Below, piece after piece: positions 5,645 to 13,795 of a stretch of 15,720 nt of DNA (positions within the stretch are counted from its first letter, which is position 1; the number at the start of each line of letters is the position of its first letter). The position numbers and the translations under genes are program-made. The notes beneath the pieces are model-generated. The model was not told the DNA's origin. It was given only the letters and a program-made list of their open reading frames with translations, and did no database searches. The DNA lies in the NCBI GenBank assembly GCA_933226995.1, contig CAKOFP010000105.1:1-15720 (forward strand), given 5' to 3'. Origin of the DNA: Candidatus Nitrosopolaris rasttigaisensis. Lineage in GTDB: Archaea > Thermoproteota > Nitrososphaeria > Nitrososphaerales > Nitrososphaeraceae.

Positions 5645-8539
5645 CTAGTGCGATGTTCTTGCACCTTTTCTGATAATCATCTGATCTATTGACAGCTTTG
5701 GTTTTAGATATCTACCTGTGTAGCTGTCTTCTTTCTTAGCAACATCTTCAGGCGTTCCGGCTACGATTATCTCGCCACCTCCATCTCCACCTTCGGGGCC
5801 GAGATCAATAATCCAATCAGCACAAGCTATAACATCTAGGTTATGTTCAATAACGATAACGGTATTGCCAAGATTAACCAACGTGTTCAAGACACTCAAT
5901 AATTTGCTAACATCTGCAAAATGAAGACCAGTAGTGGGCTCGTCAAGTATGTATAGAGTTTTTCCAGTATCTCTTTTTGAAAGTTCAGCTGCAAGTTTGA
6001 TCCTTTGCGCCTCACCGCCTGACAACGTAGTGGCAGGCTGGCCTAATCTGATGTATCCTAGACCGACCTTATTAAGAGTCTGAAGCTTTTTTTCAACAAT
6101 AGGAACGTTTTTGAAAAATTCTAACGCTTCCTCCACCGTCATATCTAGGACTTCAGAAATTGTTTTTCCTTTATATTTTACCTTAAGTGTTTCAGAATTA
6201 TATCGTTTACCTTTGCATTCATCACATGTTACATAGACGTCAGGTAGGAATTGCATCTCAATCCTCCTTACACCACCTCCTTCGCAGGTCTCGCAACGAC
6301 CTTCAGAAACATTAAAGGAAAATCTGCCCGGCTTATAGCCAAGTTCCCTAGCATGAGGGGTCTTTGAGAAGAGCTCCCTAACTGGTGTAAAAGCATTGAC
6401 GTAAGTAGCAGCGTTAGATCTTGGTGTCCGGCCTATTGGTGACTGGTCTATTCCAATCACCTTATCTACATGTTCTAAACCTGAGATACTATCGTACTTA
6501 CCGGGTCGTTCCTTAGAATCATAAAAATAATTGGTAAGAGCCCTGAAAATGATATCATTTACCAGAGTTGACTTACCCGAACCTGAAACGCCGGTAACGA
6601 CCGTCATGCACCCTAGCGGAAACTGGACGTCAATAGATTTCAGATTATTCTCGCGAGCACCATGCACTGCTATCCAATTAAGGGGGGTCCTCCTATTTTG
6701 TGCAGGATGGGACACATGCATATCGCCACGCAAATAAGCACCAGTGATAGAATCTTTGGTGTCTAGAATTTTTCCTAATGTACCACTTGCAACAATCCGC
6801 CCCCCGTGAACACCGGCACCCGGGCCTATGTCAACAATCCAATCCGAACAGCGGGTAACTTCTTCGTCGTGTTCGACAACTAGCAGCGTGTTGTCGAGAT
6901 CGCGTAATTTCTTGAGTGTATCGATTAGTCTTGCATTGTCTCTCTGGTGCAAGCCTATCGTAGGCTCATCTAAGACATAAAGGACACCGGTCAGATTGGA
7001 ACCGATTTGAGTGGCTAATCTAATCCTTTGAGACTCGCCACCGGATAAGGAAGCTGTCATTCGGTTCAAAGTTAGATAAGTTAAACCTACGTTGCGCAGG
7101 AAGTCAAGTCTTGAAATTATTTCTTTTAGTATGATTCTGGCTATGTGTCTCTCTGTTTCTGAAAGTGTTATTTTGTCAAAAAAATTGAAACATTCATCAA
7201 TTGAAAGATCGCAAATATCGATTATTGATTTCTGTTGAACCTTCACAGACAGAACTTCGTCTCGTAATCTTTTTCCATGACATTTTTCGCAAGGCTGCTC
7301 ACGCATGAATTGCATGAGTTCCTCCCGTTTTGAATCAGATTCAGTCTCCTTGTAAGTGCGTTCCAAATTGGGAATGACACCTTCAAAGCGGCCACGATAT
7401 TCCCATCTCGAGTCAGAATATCTTGATTCGTACCTGTATTGAATATTTTCATCAGTCCCATAAATTATAATTTTTAGTTGCTTGTCTGTCATACCTGAAA
7501 TTGGAGTCCGGAGGTCGAAGCCGAACCGCTTGCCTACATCTCTAAGCATTGCTGACCGAAATGTTGCAAAATGACCGGCCCACGGTTTGACTGCTCCTTC
7601 CAAAATGCTCTTCGATTTGTCCGGAATAATTAGTTCAGGATCGAATTCTATTTTAATTCCCAGGCCGTTGCATTCTCTGCATGCACCAAATGGAGAATTA
7701 AAGGAAAAACTACGCGGTTCTAAATCACCTAGGCTGATGCCGCAGCGGGCACATGCATTGCGTTGAGAATACAACGTATCTTCGCTATCAGTGGAAGCGA
7801 CTACGACGCCATTCCCCACTTTCAATGCTGACTGGACTGACTCAAACAATCTACTTTTATCGTCATCGGTTGGTATCAATCTGTCAATAACAACTTCAAT
7901 GGTGTGCTTCTTTTGCTTGTCCAGTCTAGGATACGAGAATTTTCGATGGCCACTAGAATCGTAGCTGCTTTCATCATCTAGGTTTGTAAGTTCGCCATCT
8001 AATCTCACCCGCGCGTATCCATTGTGTTTCAGTTCATCAAATAATTTCTCGTAGGTTCCCTTTTTGGATTGAATTACTGGTGCAAGTATGATCGTCTTCT
8101 TCTGCTCTGCGGTTCTGAGTATAGAATCTGTTATCGAATCCGCAGATTGGCTTGTGATTTTTTGCGTGCAATGAGGACAATGCGGTATGCCTATTCGGGA
8201 GTATAGAAGTCTAAGGTAATCATAGATTTCGGTAACAGTTCCTACAGTCGAACGAGGATTTTTGCTCGTGGTCTTTTGCTGAATTGAGATCGCTGGTGAC
8301 AAACCGTCGATCGAGTCAACATCCGGCTTATCCATTAGCTCCAAAAATTGTCTAGCATAGGCTGATAGCGACTCTACATACCTCCTTTGGCCTTCTGCAT
8401 AAATAGTATCGAATGCAAGGGTCGATTTGCCCGAGCCTGACAATCCAGTTATGACGACCAGCTTGTTCTTTGGAATCTCTAAGCTAATGTTTTTCAAGTT
8501 GTGTTCTCTTGCGCCGCGAATGATAATTTTATCATGCAA
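5645..8539 (-). CDS. uvrA: UvrABC excinuclease subunit A (damage-sensing ABC ATPase)
   Basis: UvrA finds helix-distorting lesions as a dimer and loads UvrB. The 964 residues show both ABC ATPase halves: Walker A GLSGSGKST at 32-40, signature LSGGESQRI at 498-506 and Walker B YVLDEPTIGLH at 521-531; then GVSGSGKST at 650-658, LSGGEAQRI at 839-847 and YILDEPTTGLH at 863-873. Zinc-site cysteines are present as C263/C266 with C287/C290, and C749/C752 with C772/C775; C417/C420 form a further CxxC. The start is TTG at 8539, giving MHDKIIIRGAREHNLK; the next upstream in-frame codon but one is a stop, and a nearby ATG is out of frame. Only 7 nt separate it from the uvrB stop, and its own stop lies in the uvrC start region, so the three genes are very likely one transcript. 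Length and motifs are normal for the bacterial-type family. Confidence 0.97.
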   Translation of the reverse strand: MHDKIIIRGAREHNLKNISLEIPKNKLVVITGLSGSGKSTLAFDTIYAEGQRRYVESLSAYARQFLELMDKPDVDSIDGLSPAISIQQKTTSKNPRSTVGTVTEIYDYLRLLYSRIGIPHCPHCTQKITSQSADSITDSILRTAEQKKTIILAPVIQSKKGTYEKLFDELKHNGYARVRLDGELTNLDDESSYDSSGHRKFSYPRLDKQKKHTIEVVIDRLIPTDDDKSRLFESVQSALKVGNGVVVASTDSEDTLYSQRNACARCGISLGDLEPRSFSFNSPFGACRECNGLGIKIEFDPELIIPDKSKSILEGAVKPWAGHFATFRSAMLRDVGKRFGFDLRTPISGMTDKQLKIIIYGTDENIQYRYESRYSDSRWEYRGRFEGVIPNLERTYKETESDSKREELMQFMREQPCEKCHGKRLRDEVLSVKVQQKSIIDICDLSIDECFNFFDKITLSETERHIARIILKEIISRLDFLRNVGLTYLTLNRMTASLSGGESQRIRLATQIGSNLTGVLYVLDEPTIGLHQRDNARLIDTLKKLRDLDNTLLVVEHDEEVTRCSDWIVDIGPGAGVHGGRIVASGTLGKILDTKDSITGAYLRGDMHVSHPAQNRRTPLNWIAVHGARENNLKSIDVQFPLGCMTVVTGVSGSGKSTLVNDIIFRALTNYFYDSKERPGKYDSISGLEHVDKVIGIDQSPIGRTPRSNAATYVNAFTPVRELFSKTPHARELGYKPGRFSFNVSEGRCETCEGGGVRRIEMQFLPDVYVTCDECKGKRYNSETLKVKYKGKTISEVLDMTVEEALEFFKNVPIVEKKLQTLNKVGLGYIRLGQPATTLSGGEAQRIKLAAELSKRDTGKTLYILDEPTTGLHFADVSKLLSVLNTLVNLGNTVIVIEHNLDVIACADWIIDLGPEGGDGGGEIIVAGTPEDVAKKEDSYTGRYLKPKLSIDQMIIRKGARTSH

Positions 8540-8546
8540 ACTTTAT

Positions 8547-10550
8547 TTATTCAACCCCTGACAAAATTGGTTCTCCTAAAGCGCGATTTATCTTTGTCAA
8601 CTTGTCCCTAAATTTTATCGCGTTCTCAAAATCCAAATCCTCAGCATACTTCTTCATTGTTGACTCAGTTTCAAGCGCGACTCTTACTAGATCTAACCTC
8701 GTCATCGATTTCGTATCAAGTTGTACACCCAGATACTCGTCTGGTATCTCTCCTGCTCTCTCTGGAATTGCCTTGATAATTGATTGTGGAATTATTTCGT
8801 TTATTATGTTGTAGTTTATCTGCCTAGTTCGTCTCCTTTCTGTTTCGTTGATCGAGTTCCTGATAGAGTCAGTCATGGTATCAGCGTACATAATGACCAT
8901 TCCATCAATATTTCTAGCGGCACGTCCGAATGTTTGGATAAGGCTAGTATTATTACGTAAAAATCCTTCTTTATCTGCATCCAAGATTGCTACAAGTGAT
9001 ACTTCAGGAATATCTAACCCCTCTCTGAGCAGGTTTATACCTACCAAAACATCAAATTCCCCTAATCGGAGCTGTCTAATGAGTTCCGTCCTTTGCAATC
9101 CATCTATTTCTGAGTGCATATAACGTACTTTAACTTGATTCGTTGCGAGAAACTCTGCTAGATCCTCAGCCATCCTTTTTGTCAATGTCGTAACAAGCGT
9201 TCTCTGATTCTTGGCAGACCTAAGTGAGATCTCATGGATCAGATCTTGTATCTGATCCCTTGTAGGTCTGATTACCAGTTTGGGATCAACCAACCCAGTA
9301 GGCCTTACCAGCTGTTCAACTGTTTGCCAGCTTGACTTGATTTCAAATTCGGATGGAGTAGCGGAGACAAAAATGACATTTTTCATATACTTCTGAAATT
9401 CTTCAAACCTTAATGGGCGATTGTCGAAAGCGCTCGGTAGTCTGAACCCATAATCTACTAGCATCTTCTTCCGGGTATGATCGCCTTTATACATTGCCCT
9501 CAATTGTGGGATTGTAACATGCGATTCGTCTAGTACGACCAGAAAATCTTCACCGAAAAAATCTAACAAGCAATATGGCGGCTGTCCAGGTGCCCTGCCA
9601 TCTAAGTGGCGTGAATAATTTTCGATTCCGGAGCAGTAGCCTAATTCTTGTATCATTTCCAAGTCATACTTAGTTCGAGAAGAAAGTCTCTGCTTTTCTA
9701 GCTCGGTTGGCAATTTAGCAAGCCAGCTCTTCAATTCCTGTTTTATAGATTCGATTGCAGATAATCTTGAATCTTCTCCAATAACATAGTGTTTCGCAGG
9801 AAATATCTTCACGGAAGAAGTATCTCTTATTTTTCCCATAGTTAGATGATTATGGATAGTTAACTTTTCGATTTTATCACCATACAACAAGATACGAATT
9901 ATATCGTCTGAGTACCCCGGGATGATGTCAACTACATCTCCCTTTACCCTGAAACTGCCCGGAGTGAGGGACAAGTCATTTCGTTGATAACGGGCCTCGA
10001 TCAAGTTATGAATCAACTTCTTTCTGTCCAAGCGCATACCTTCCGTCAAGGTAATCGCAGTCTCGTCCCATTCGGACGGAGATCCAAGAGAGTATATGCA
10101 TGACACCGTTGCGACGATAATAGTAGGCTCACCAGACATCAACATCGCTGTGGCCTCAAGCCTCATTTTTTCAATCTTTTCGTTAACCTCTGTATCCTTT
10201 TCAATATAGGTGTCTGTCTGGGGGATATAGCTCTCAGGCTGGTAATAGTCATAAAAACTTACAAAGTAGCCTACATTGTTATACGGAAAAAACTCCTTAA
10301 ATTCGGCATATAGCTGGGCAGCGAGCGTTTTGTTGTGCGAAACTACTAGAGTGTTCTTGTTTGTTCCAGCTATAACATTAGCTATAGTGAAAGTTTTTCC
10401 GCTACCCGTAACTCCAAGTAACGTTTGGAGACCAGGCCTTCTTGAGACGCCGAATGATAACTTATCAATAGCTTCAGGCTGGTCGCCTCGTGGCGAAAAT
10501 GCTTTTTTTGTCAAGACAAATGCGTTGCTACTCTTGAGCACAGACGGCAT
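8547..10550 (-). CDS. uvrB: UvrABC excinuclease subunit B (DNA helicase-like)
   Basis: UvrB receives DNA from UvrA, verifies the lesion and recruits UvrC. About 667 residues include the Walker A motif GVTGSGKT near 46-53, the damage-probing beta-hairpin region FYDYYQPESYIPQTDTYIEK near 99-118, the DESH Walker B motif, a helicase motif V region (GINLLREGLDIPEVSL) and motif VI (QTFGRAARN). The C-terminal UVR motif (KYAEDLDFENAIKFRDKL) is the part that contacts the matching UVR of UvrC. TTG at 10553 directly precedes ATG at 10550; I prefer the ATG. It is the first gene of uvrB-uvrA-uvrC. A TATA-like TATAAC about 28 nt upstream fits a leaderless start. Divergent from it, 121 nt away, is the HD hydrolase gene, so the spacer probably holds two promoters. 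Confidence 0.97.
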   Translation of the reverse strand: MPSVLKSSNAFVLTKKAFSPRGDQPEAIDKLSFGVSRRPGLQTLLGVTGSGKTFTIANVIAGTNKNTLVVSHNKTLAAQLYAEFKEFFPYNNVGYFVSFYDYYQPESYIPQTDTYIEKDTEVNEKIEKMRLEATAMLMSGEPTIIVATVSCIYSLGSPSEWDETAITLTEGMRLDRKKLIHNLIEARYQRNDLSLTPGSFRVKGDVVDIIPGYSDDIIRILLYGDKIEKLTIHNHLTMGKIRDTSSVKIFPAKHYVIGEDSRLSAIESIKQELKSWLAKLPTELEKQRLSSRTKYDLEMIQELGYCSGIENYSRHLDGRAPGQPPYCLLDFFGEDFLVVLDESHVTIPQLRAMYKGDHTRKKMLVDYGFRLPSAFDNRPLRFEEFQKYMKNVIFVSATPSEFEIKSSWQTVEQLVRPTGLVDPKLVIRPTRDQIQDLIHEISLRSAKNQRTLVTTLTKRMAEDLAEFLATNQVKVRYMHSEIDGLQRTELIRQLRLGEFDVLVGINLLREGLDIPEVSLVAILDADKEGFLRNNTSLIQTFGRAARNIDGMVIMYADTMTDSIRNSINETERRRTRQINYNIINEIIPQSIIKAIPERAGEIPDEYLGVQLDTKSMTRLDLVRVALETESTMKKYAEDLDFENAIKFRDKLTKINRALGEPILSGVE

Positions 10551-10567
10551 CAATCAACGAAACGATC

Positions 10568-10583
10568 ATATATTGTTATAGCA
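10568..10583 (-). promoter_or_regulatory. TATA-like region for the uvrB operon
   Basis: In the 121-nt divergent spacer the minus strand reads GCTATAACAATATATG. The TATAAC part is centred about 28 nt upstream of the uvrB ATG, a good distance for an archaeal TATA box; the second AT-rich part is closer and less likely. For the opposite gene, the only weak candidate is CGTATAGG at 10630-10637 on the plus strand, about 38 nt before its ATG. Confidence 0.38.
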
Positions 10584-10671
10584 TCATAAACGGGAACATC
10601 AGCGCGACTGGAAACTTGCAAATCACTATCGTATAGGAAAACTTTTCTTCTACAGGCCGATAATAGGTATC

Positions 10672-11394
10672 ATGAGAAAGCCTGATTATGCAATCAACAG
10701 GCAAGAGTTCTTGTCGTTCTTAGAAAACGAAGCCAAATTACGTCTCGATGGTTTTATAGAAGGTGCAATTGAGGTCGCTGAAGAAGTGCATCATGGTGTA
10801 ACAAGAGAGGACGACGTTTCGCTATTCCTTGAAACGCATACTTGGCCAGTTGCAATAGATGTAGTAAAACACTATCGATCAGTCAACCGAACTATTACTA
10901 GCGTAGAGGTTGCATCTGCAATATTACACGATATACTAGAAGATAACGATAGAATTCTTGATTCGCATAAAACTAACGAATACGGTTTTGAGGCCTATCT
11001 AAGCTATAGGTTTGGCAACAGAGTCCAAGAAATAGCCACTCGACTGAAGGTTCGGCCCTTAGAAAACTTCACCGGAGCCAACAACGAGGAACGCGAGCTA
11101 AACAGGTTCCGTGAATATTGTGCCATTCTTATGTCATCTGAATATGACGTGAAGACAATCAAACTTGCGGACAGACTTAACAATATGAAGTTCATTTTGG
11201 GAGTAGCACAAATGAACAAGAAGGTAATCTACGATAAAATGAAGCGGTATATGCGAGAGGGAGAGGACTTCTATCTTGCATACACAATGTTGCAGCCAAA
11301 ACTTCCTTGCTTTTATGCGAACATACGATCCACTTATGAAAAGCTTCGATCAATATATTTCGAGCAAACTCTCACCATGCCACAGTCACAGTAA
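10672..11394 (+). CDS. Stand-alone HD-domain hydrolase, SpoT/MESH1-like
   Basis: The 240-residue protein resembles the manganese-dependent hydrolase domain of RelA/SpoT proteins and MESH1. Visible motifs in order: VAEEVHHG (His40/41), ETHTWPVAIDVV (His56), the HD pair in AILHDILED (His86-Asp87, then Glu90-Asp91) and IKLADRLNNMKFI (Asp167, Asn171). These match the metal ligands and active-site residues of the family (aH.G, H-P.VA, LLHD.vED, KLADRLHN); the usual His before the last Asn is Asn here. There is no alarmone synthetase, TGS or ACT domain, so by size it fits a small alarmone hydrolase. Whether the substrate is (p)ppGpp, NADPH (shown for MESH1) or another nucleotide is not visible. It starts with ATG, is divergent from uvrB, and is followed by a 222-nt non-coding gap, so it is probably monocistronic. 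Confidence 0.82.
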   Translation: MRKPDYAINRQEFLSFLENEAKLRLDGFIEGAIEVAEEVHHGVTREDDVSLFLETHTWPVAIDVVKHYRSVNRTITSVEVASAILHDILEDNDRILDSHKTNEYGFEAYLSYRFGNRVQEIATRLKVRPLENFTGANNEERELNRFREYCAILMSSEYDVKTIKLADRLNNMKFILGVAQMNKKVIYDKMKRYMREGEDFYLAYTMLQPKLPCFYANIRSTYEKLRSIYFEQTLTMPQSQ

Positions 11395-11440
11395 AGGAAT
11401 CAAACGCGTCAACACCAACAACGGACAGGGGCCCACCATG

Positions 11441-11485
11441 TAGTAAGCTCTTGAGCGTTACTAGTTCGATGTCTAGTAAGTACGC
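11441..11485 (+). repeat. Three TAGTAA/TTACTA boxes forming two competing hairpins
   Basis: TAGTAA occurs at 11441-11446 and 11474-11479, and its complement TTACTA at 11458-11463. Hairpin 1 pairs TAGTAAGCTC with GAGC-g-TTACTA (one bulged G, two-base loop). Hairpin 2 pairs TTACTAG (11458-11464) with CTAGTAA (11473-11479) around an eight-base loop, and can be extended by GCG/CGC across a three-base bulge. Both use the middle box, so only one can form at a time in RNA. As DNA, the boxes are spaced 16-17 bp apart and could be a protein operator. Confidence 0.55.
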
Positions 11486-11500
11486 TTGCCTTTCATAAAG

Positions 11501-11511
11501 AAATTTTATAG
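11501..11511 (+). promoter_or_regulatory. TATA-like element upstream of the ETF operon
   Basis: The sequence AAATTTTATAG is the best TATA match in the spacer. It would start a transcript near 11530-11535, leaving an 80-100 nt leader before etfB. A closer alternative is CATTTAAGG at 11601-11609, whose centre is about 30 nt before the internal ATG at 11635 and would give a leaderless etfB beginning MASPLNLAVIVK. Confidence 0.35.
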
Positions 11512-11616
11512 ATTACGAACGTGTGTTTTGAATATGGATTCCCGAAAAGAAGAAGCCAATTGAATTTCCACGCAATACATCATCAGTTTGTTCCATAACC
11601 CATTTAAGGGCATTAT

Positions 11617-12522
11617 ATGGAGATAGCAGAGTTAATGGCCTCACCGCTAAATTTAGCAGTAATAGTGAAACTTGAGCCTGATTTCTCTGAGGGCAGTGTC
11701 AGCTACAACTCGGACGGGACATTAAATCGAGCAGAGACGAAAAGCATTCTTGGTCCACACAGTGCTATTGCTTCAGCTGCGGCTTTTTATGCCAAAGTTA
11801 AGTACGGTGCTGTTATCTCCGTAGCAACCATGGGACCGCCAATTGCCGATACTGCTTTACAACAGGCGCAGTTAGTTTCTGATGCAGATTCCCTACATCT
11901 TTATAGTGATAGGATTTTTTCTGGAGCCGATACTTTGGCAACAGCAGAGGTTTTGAAAACTGGGATAAAGAAAATGGAAGTTACCGGAAAAATGGACATT
12001 GTATTTTCAGGACATCGAGCTTCAGATGGTGAGACAGGACAGACTGGTCCACAGACTGCATGGAAACTAGGTCATACTTTCCTAGGCAATGTAATTAGTT
12101 ACGATGTCGATATCGAAAAACGAATTTTGACAGCGAAGCGATTGATAACCTTGCAAGGGACCCCAGACGTAATCGAAGAAATAGAGGCTCCCTTACCGGT
12201 ATTCATAACTGTAGACCCCTCTTATAGGTCAGTTTTTAACACTGTCTCGCTGCGTCTGGCTTCGGTAAAATATCAGAAGGAAGCGGAGCAAAGAGCACAA
12301 AATTATAAGAATTATCTGAAGACTTTTAATGCCCAGCAGCTTGAAGTAGATCCGAAATTCGTTGGGTTGCCAGGCTCGCCAACGATTGTATACAAAGTTG
12401 AGAGGATCCCCAAAGCCAGGGCAAGTAGGAGTGCTGAGGTTATCCATGGCTCTGACCAGCAGCAACTACGCAGGGTTGCTGAAAAAATCAACGAAATTGT
12501 CGGACGAGTGGTGAATCCATAG
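11617..12522 (+). CDS. etfB: Electron transfer flavoprotein beta subunit (EtfB/FixA)
   Basis: EtfB forms the heterodimeric electron transfer flavoprotein with EtfA and carries electrons from flavin dehydrogenases. The 301-residue protein shows LNLAVIVKLEPD at 11-22, the nucleotide-site stretch ATMGPP near 70-75, GADTLATAEVLKTGI at 103-117 and the family signature SGHRASDGETGQTGPQTAWK at 131-150. It is longer than the usual 250-265 residues, mostly through a C-terminal extension with charged helices. Whether the beta site holds AMP (classic ETF) or a second FAD (bifurcating ETF) cannot be decided by eye. Translation may start at ATG 11617 or at ATG 11635; the latter fits the family N-terminus slightly better. 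etfA begins 5 nt after the stop, so the two are co-translated. Confidence 0.92.
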   Translation: MEIAELMASPLNLAVIVKLEPDFSEGSVSYNSDGTLNRAETKSILGPHSAIASAAAFYAKVKYGAVISVATMGPPIADTALQQAQLVSDADSLHLYSDRIFSGADTLATAEVLKTGIKKMEVTGKMDIVFSGHRASDGETGQTGPQTAWKLGHTFLGNVISYDVDIEKRILTAKRLITLQGTPDVIEEIEAPLPVFITVDPSYRSVFNTVSLRLASVKYQKEAEQRAQNYKNYLKTFNAQQLEVDPKFVGLPGSPTIVYKVERIPKARASRSAEVIHGSDQQQLRRVAEKINEIVGRVVNP

Positions 12523-12527
12523 CGACT

Positions 12528-13793
12528 ATGGCTGCGTCAACGGTACAACCCGACCCTAGAACAGTCATGCCAATGAGGGAGAACTCCACTAATAGTGCCA
12601 ATGAAAGCGAAGGAAGCTACCGACACCTCTACGTTGTAGTAGAGCACGATGACAGTAAACCAATTCCTGTCACGCTCGAGATGCTGGGTGAAGCGAGGCG
12701 GCTCATGGATATTTTTAATGCTAGATACTCATCAAATGAAAAGGTAGTTGCAGTCGTATTAGGAATTAATATCAAAAAATTGTGCGAGGAATTAGTTTAC
12801 TATGGCGCAGATGCAGTAATTTGTGTAGAAAATCCCAATCTACGATACCCAATAAATTTGATTGATACAAAGGTTATCAGTCAAGTTGCTAGAGATAAGG
12901 TTTGTGTATCGAAGGTTTCGCCGGAATATAGGGAAGAATTTAAGAAACCGAGATACATGTTCTTCTCAGCGGACAACATCGGCAGGCACTTATCAGCAAC
13001 CGTTCTCGCCGAATTAGAATCAGGGCTTGCGTCTGACATCAACAAATTGGTTATTGAAGACCTTGAAATCAAGCACGAACATAAGACAAAGGGTCAGCTT
13101 GTGAAATACGAAAAAACCTTGGAAATGTACCGGCCAGATTTCTCAGGCTTTCTCTGGACCACCATATTGTGCCTGGATAATCGAAATCCAGTTATACAAA
13201 GGGAATATCATCCCCAAGCATGCAGTATCATACCAGGCGTTTTTGCGCCCTTGCAACGCGACCCTGCTAGGACAGGAATCATAGTCGACTTTAGTCCAGA
13301 ATTGGACCAGGCAGATAAAGCTGTCAAGGTACTGAATCGTCAAGTCACCAAGAGCCCTGTCGATTTCGATAGCCACAAGGCGATAATAAGTTTTGGGCGC
13401 GGAATCAAGGATTCACCGGAGGATAACATGAAATTAATACTAGAATTAGCTAACGAATTAAATGCCGAGATCGGAGTGTCACTGCCCATCTCGAAAAAGC
13501 CATATTCTGTGCGCGAACCAGTCTCTTCGCTCTATATGAACTCTGACAGAGTTATCGGAACTAGTGGTCGCAAAGTAGCACCCGCGGTATATGTTGCCAT
13601 AGGAGTTAGTGGAGCGATGCAACACATCGCAGGCATGAAGGAATCCGGATTTGTTATCGCTATCAATGCTGATGAAAATTCCCCGATTAAAGACGAATGC
13701 GATATTTTCATCAGAGGCAGAATGGAGGAGGTACTACCCATCTTAATAGAAGAATTGAAAAAGCAAAAACAAGTTATGGAGGTCCACAAATAA
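12528..13793 (+). CDS. etfA: Electron transfer flavoprotein alpha subunit (EtfA/FixB)
   Basis: EtfA carries the mobile FAD of the electron transfer flavoprotein. In 421 residues the C-terminal FAD domain is clear: ISFGRGIKDSPEDN at 287-300, the stretch RVIGTSGRKVAPAVYVAIG at 341-359, and the signature GVSGAMQHIAGMKES at 359-373 followed by AINADENSPI. The N-terminal half is the ETF alpha/beta domain (YVVVEH at 35-40, ARRLMD, KVVAVVLG, YYGADAVICVE). It exceeds the usual 310-330 residues through a 30-residue polar, Ser/Asn-rich N-terminal extension and an expanded middle region (about 125-250). No ferredoxin domain is fused to it. It starts 5 nt after etfB and ends 2 nt before fixCX, so the three genes are one operon. 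Confidence 0.93.
   Translation: MAASTVQPDPRTVMPMRENSTNSANESEGSYRHLYVVVEHDDSKPIPVTLEMLGEARRLMDIFNARYSSNEKVVAVVLGINIKKLCEELVYYGADAVICVENPNLRYPINLIDTKVISQVARDKVCVSKVSPEYREEFKKPRYMFFSADNIGRHLSATVLAELESGLASDINKLVIEDLEIKHEHKTKGQLVKYEKTLEMYRPDFSGFLWTTILCLDNRNPVIQREYHPQACSIIPGVFAPLQRDPARTGIIVDFSPELDQADKAVKVLNRQVTKSPVDFDSHKAIISFGRGIKDSPEDNMKLILELANELNAEIGVSLPISKKPYSVREPVSSLYMNSDRVIGTSGRKVAPAVYVAIGVSGAMQHIAGMKESGFVIAINADENSPIKDECDIFIRGRMEEVLPILIEELKKQKQVMEVHK
13778..13783 (+). promoter_or_regulatory. Shine-Dalgarno site deciding the fixCX start
   Basis: GGAGGT at the very end of etfA lies 12 nt before the TTG at 13796. It supports TTG 13796 as the start of fixCX instead of the ATG at 13697, which lies deep inside etfA. 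Confidence 0.6.
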
Positions 13794-13795
13794 AA

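Larger units (their letters stand above)
11395..11616 (+). other. Non-coding spacer between HD hydrolase and ETF operon
   Basis: This is the longest gap in the window (222 nt). It contains no credible gene. Its notable contents are a cluster of TAGTAA/TTACTA boxes with hairpin potential at 11441-11485, a TATA-like AAATTTTATAG at 11501-11511 and a second AT-rich patch just before etfB. A possible nine-codon reading frame from ATG 11534 is too short to support. Confidence 0.6.

Noticed and set aside
5639..5714. Programmed -1 frameshift joining UvrA to UvrC
   Set aside because: The frames would allow a -1 shift before the uvrA stop, but no slippery heptamer is present there and a UvrA-UvrC fusion is not a known arrangement.
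11458..11479. TTCGA-containing hairpin resembling a tRNA T-arm
   Set aside because: The stem is 7 bp with an 8-base loop and no acceptor, D or anticodon arms can be drawn around it, so it is not a tRNA.
11534..11563. Nine-codon reading frame downstream of the TATA-like box at 11501
   Set aside because: Its position would fit a leaderless leader peptide, but it is too short and has no distinguishing codon pattern.
13697..13795. ATG-initiated extension of fixCX inside etfA
   Set aside because: It overlaps etfA, the added 33 residues look non-family, and TTG 13796 has a GGAGGT site and puts the FAD motif at the expected distance from the N-terminus.
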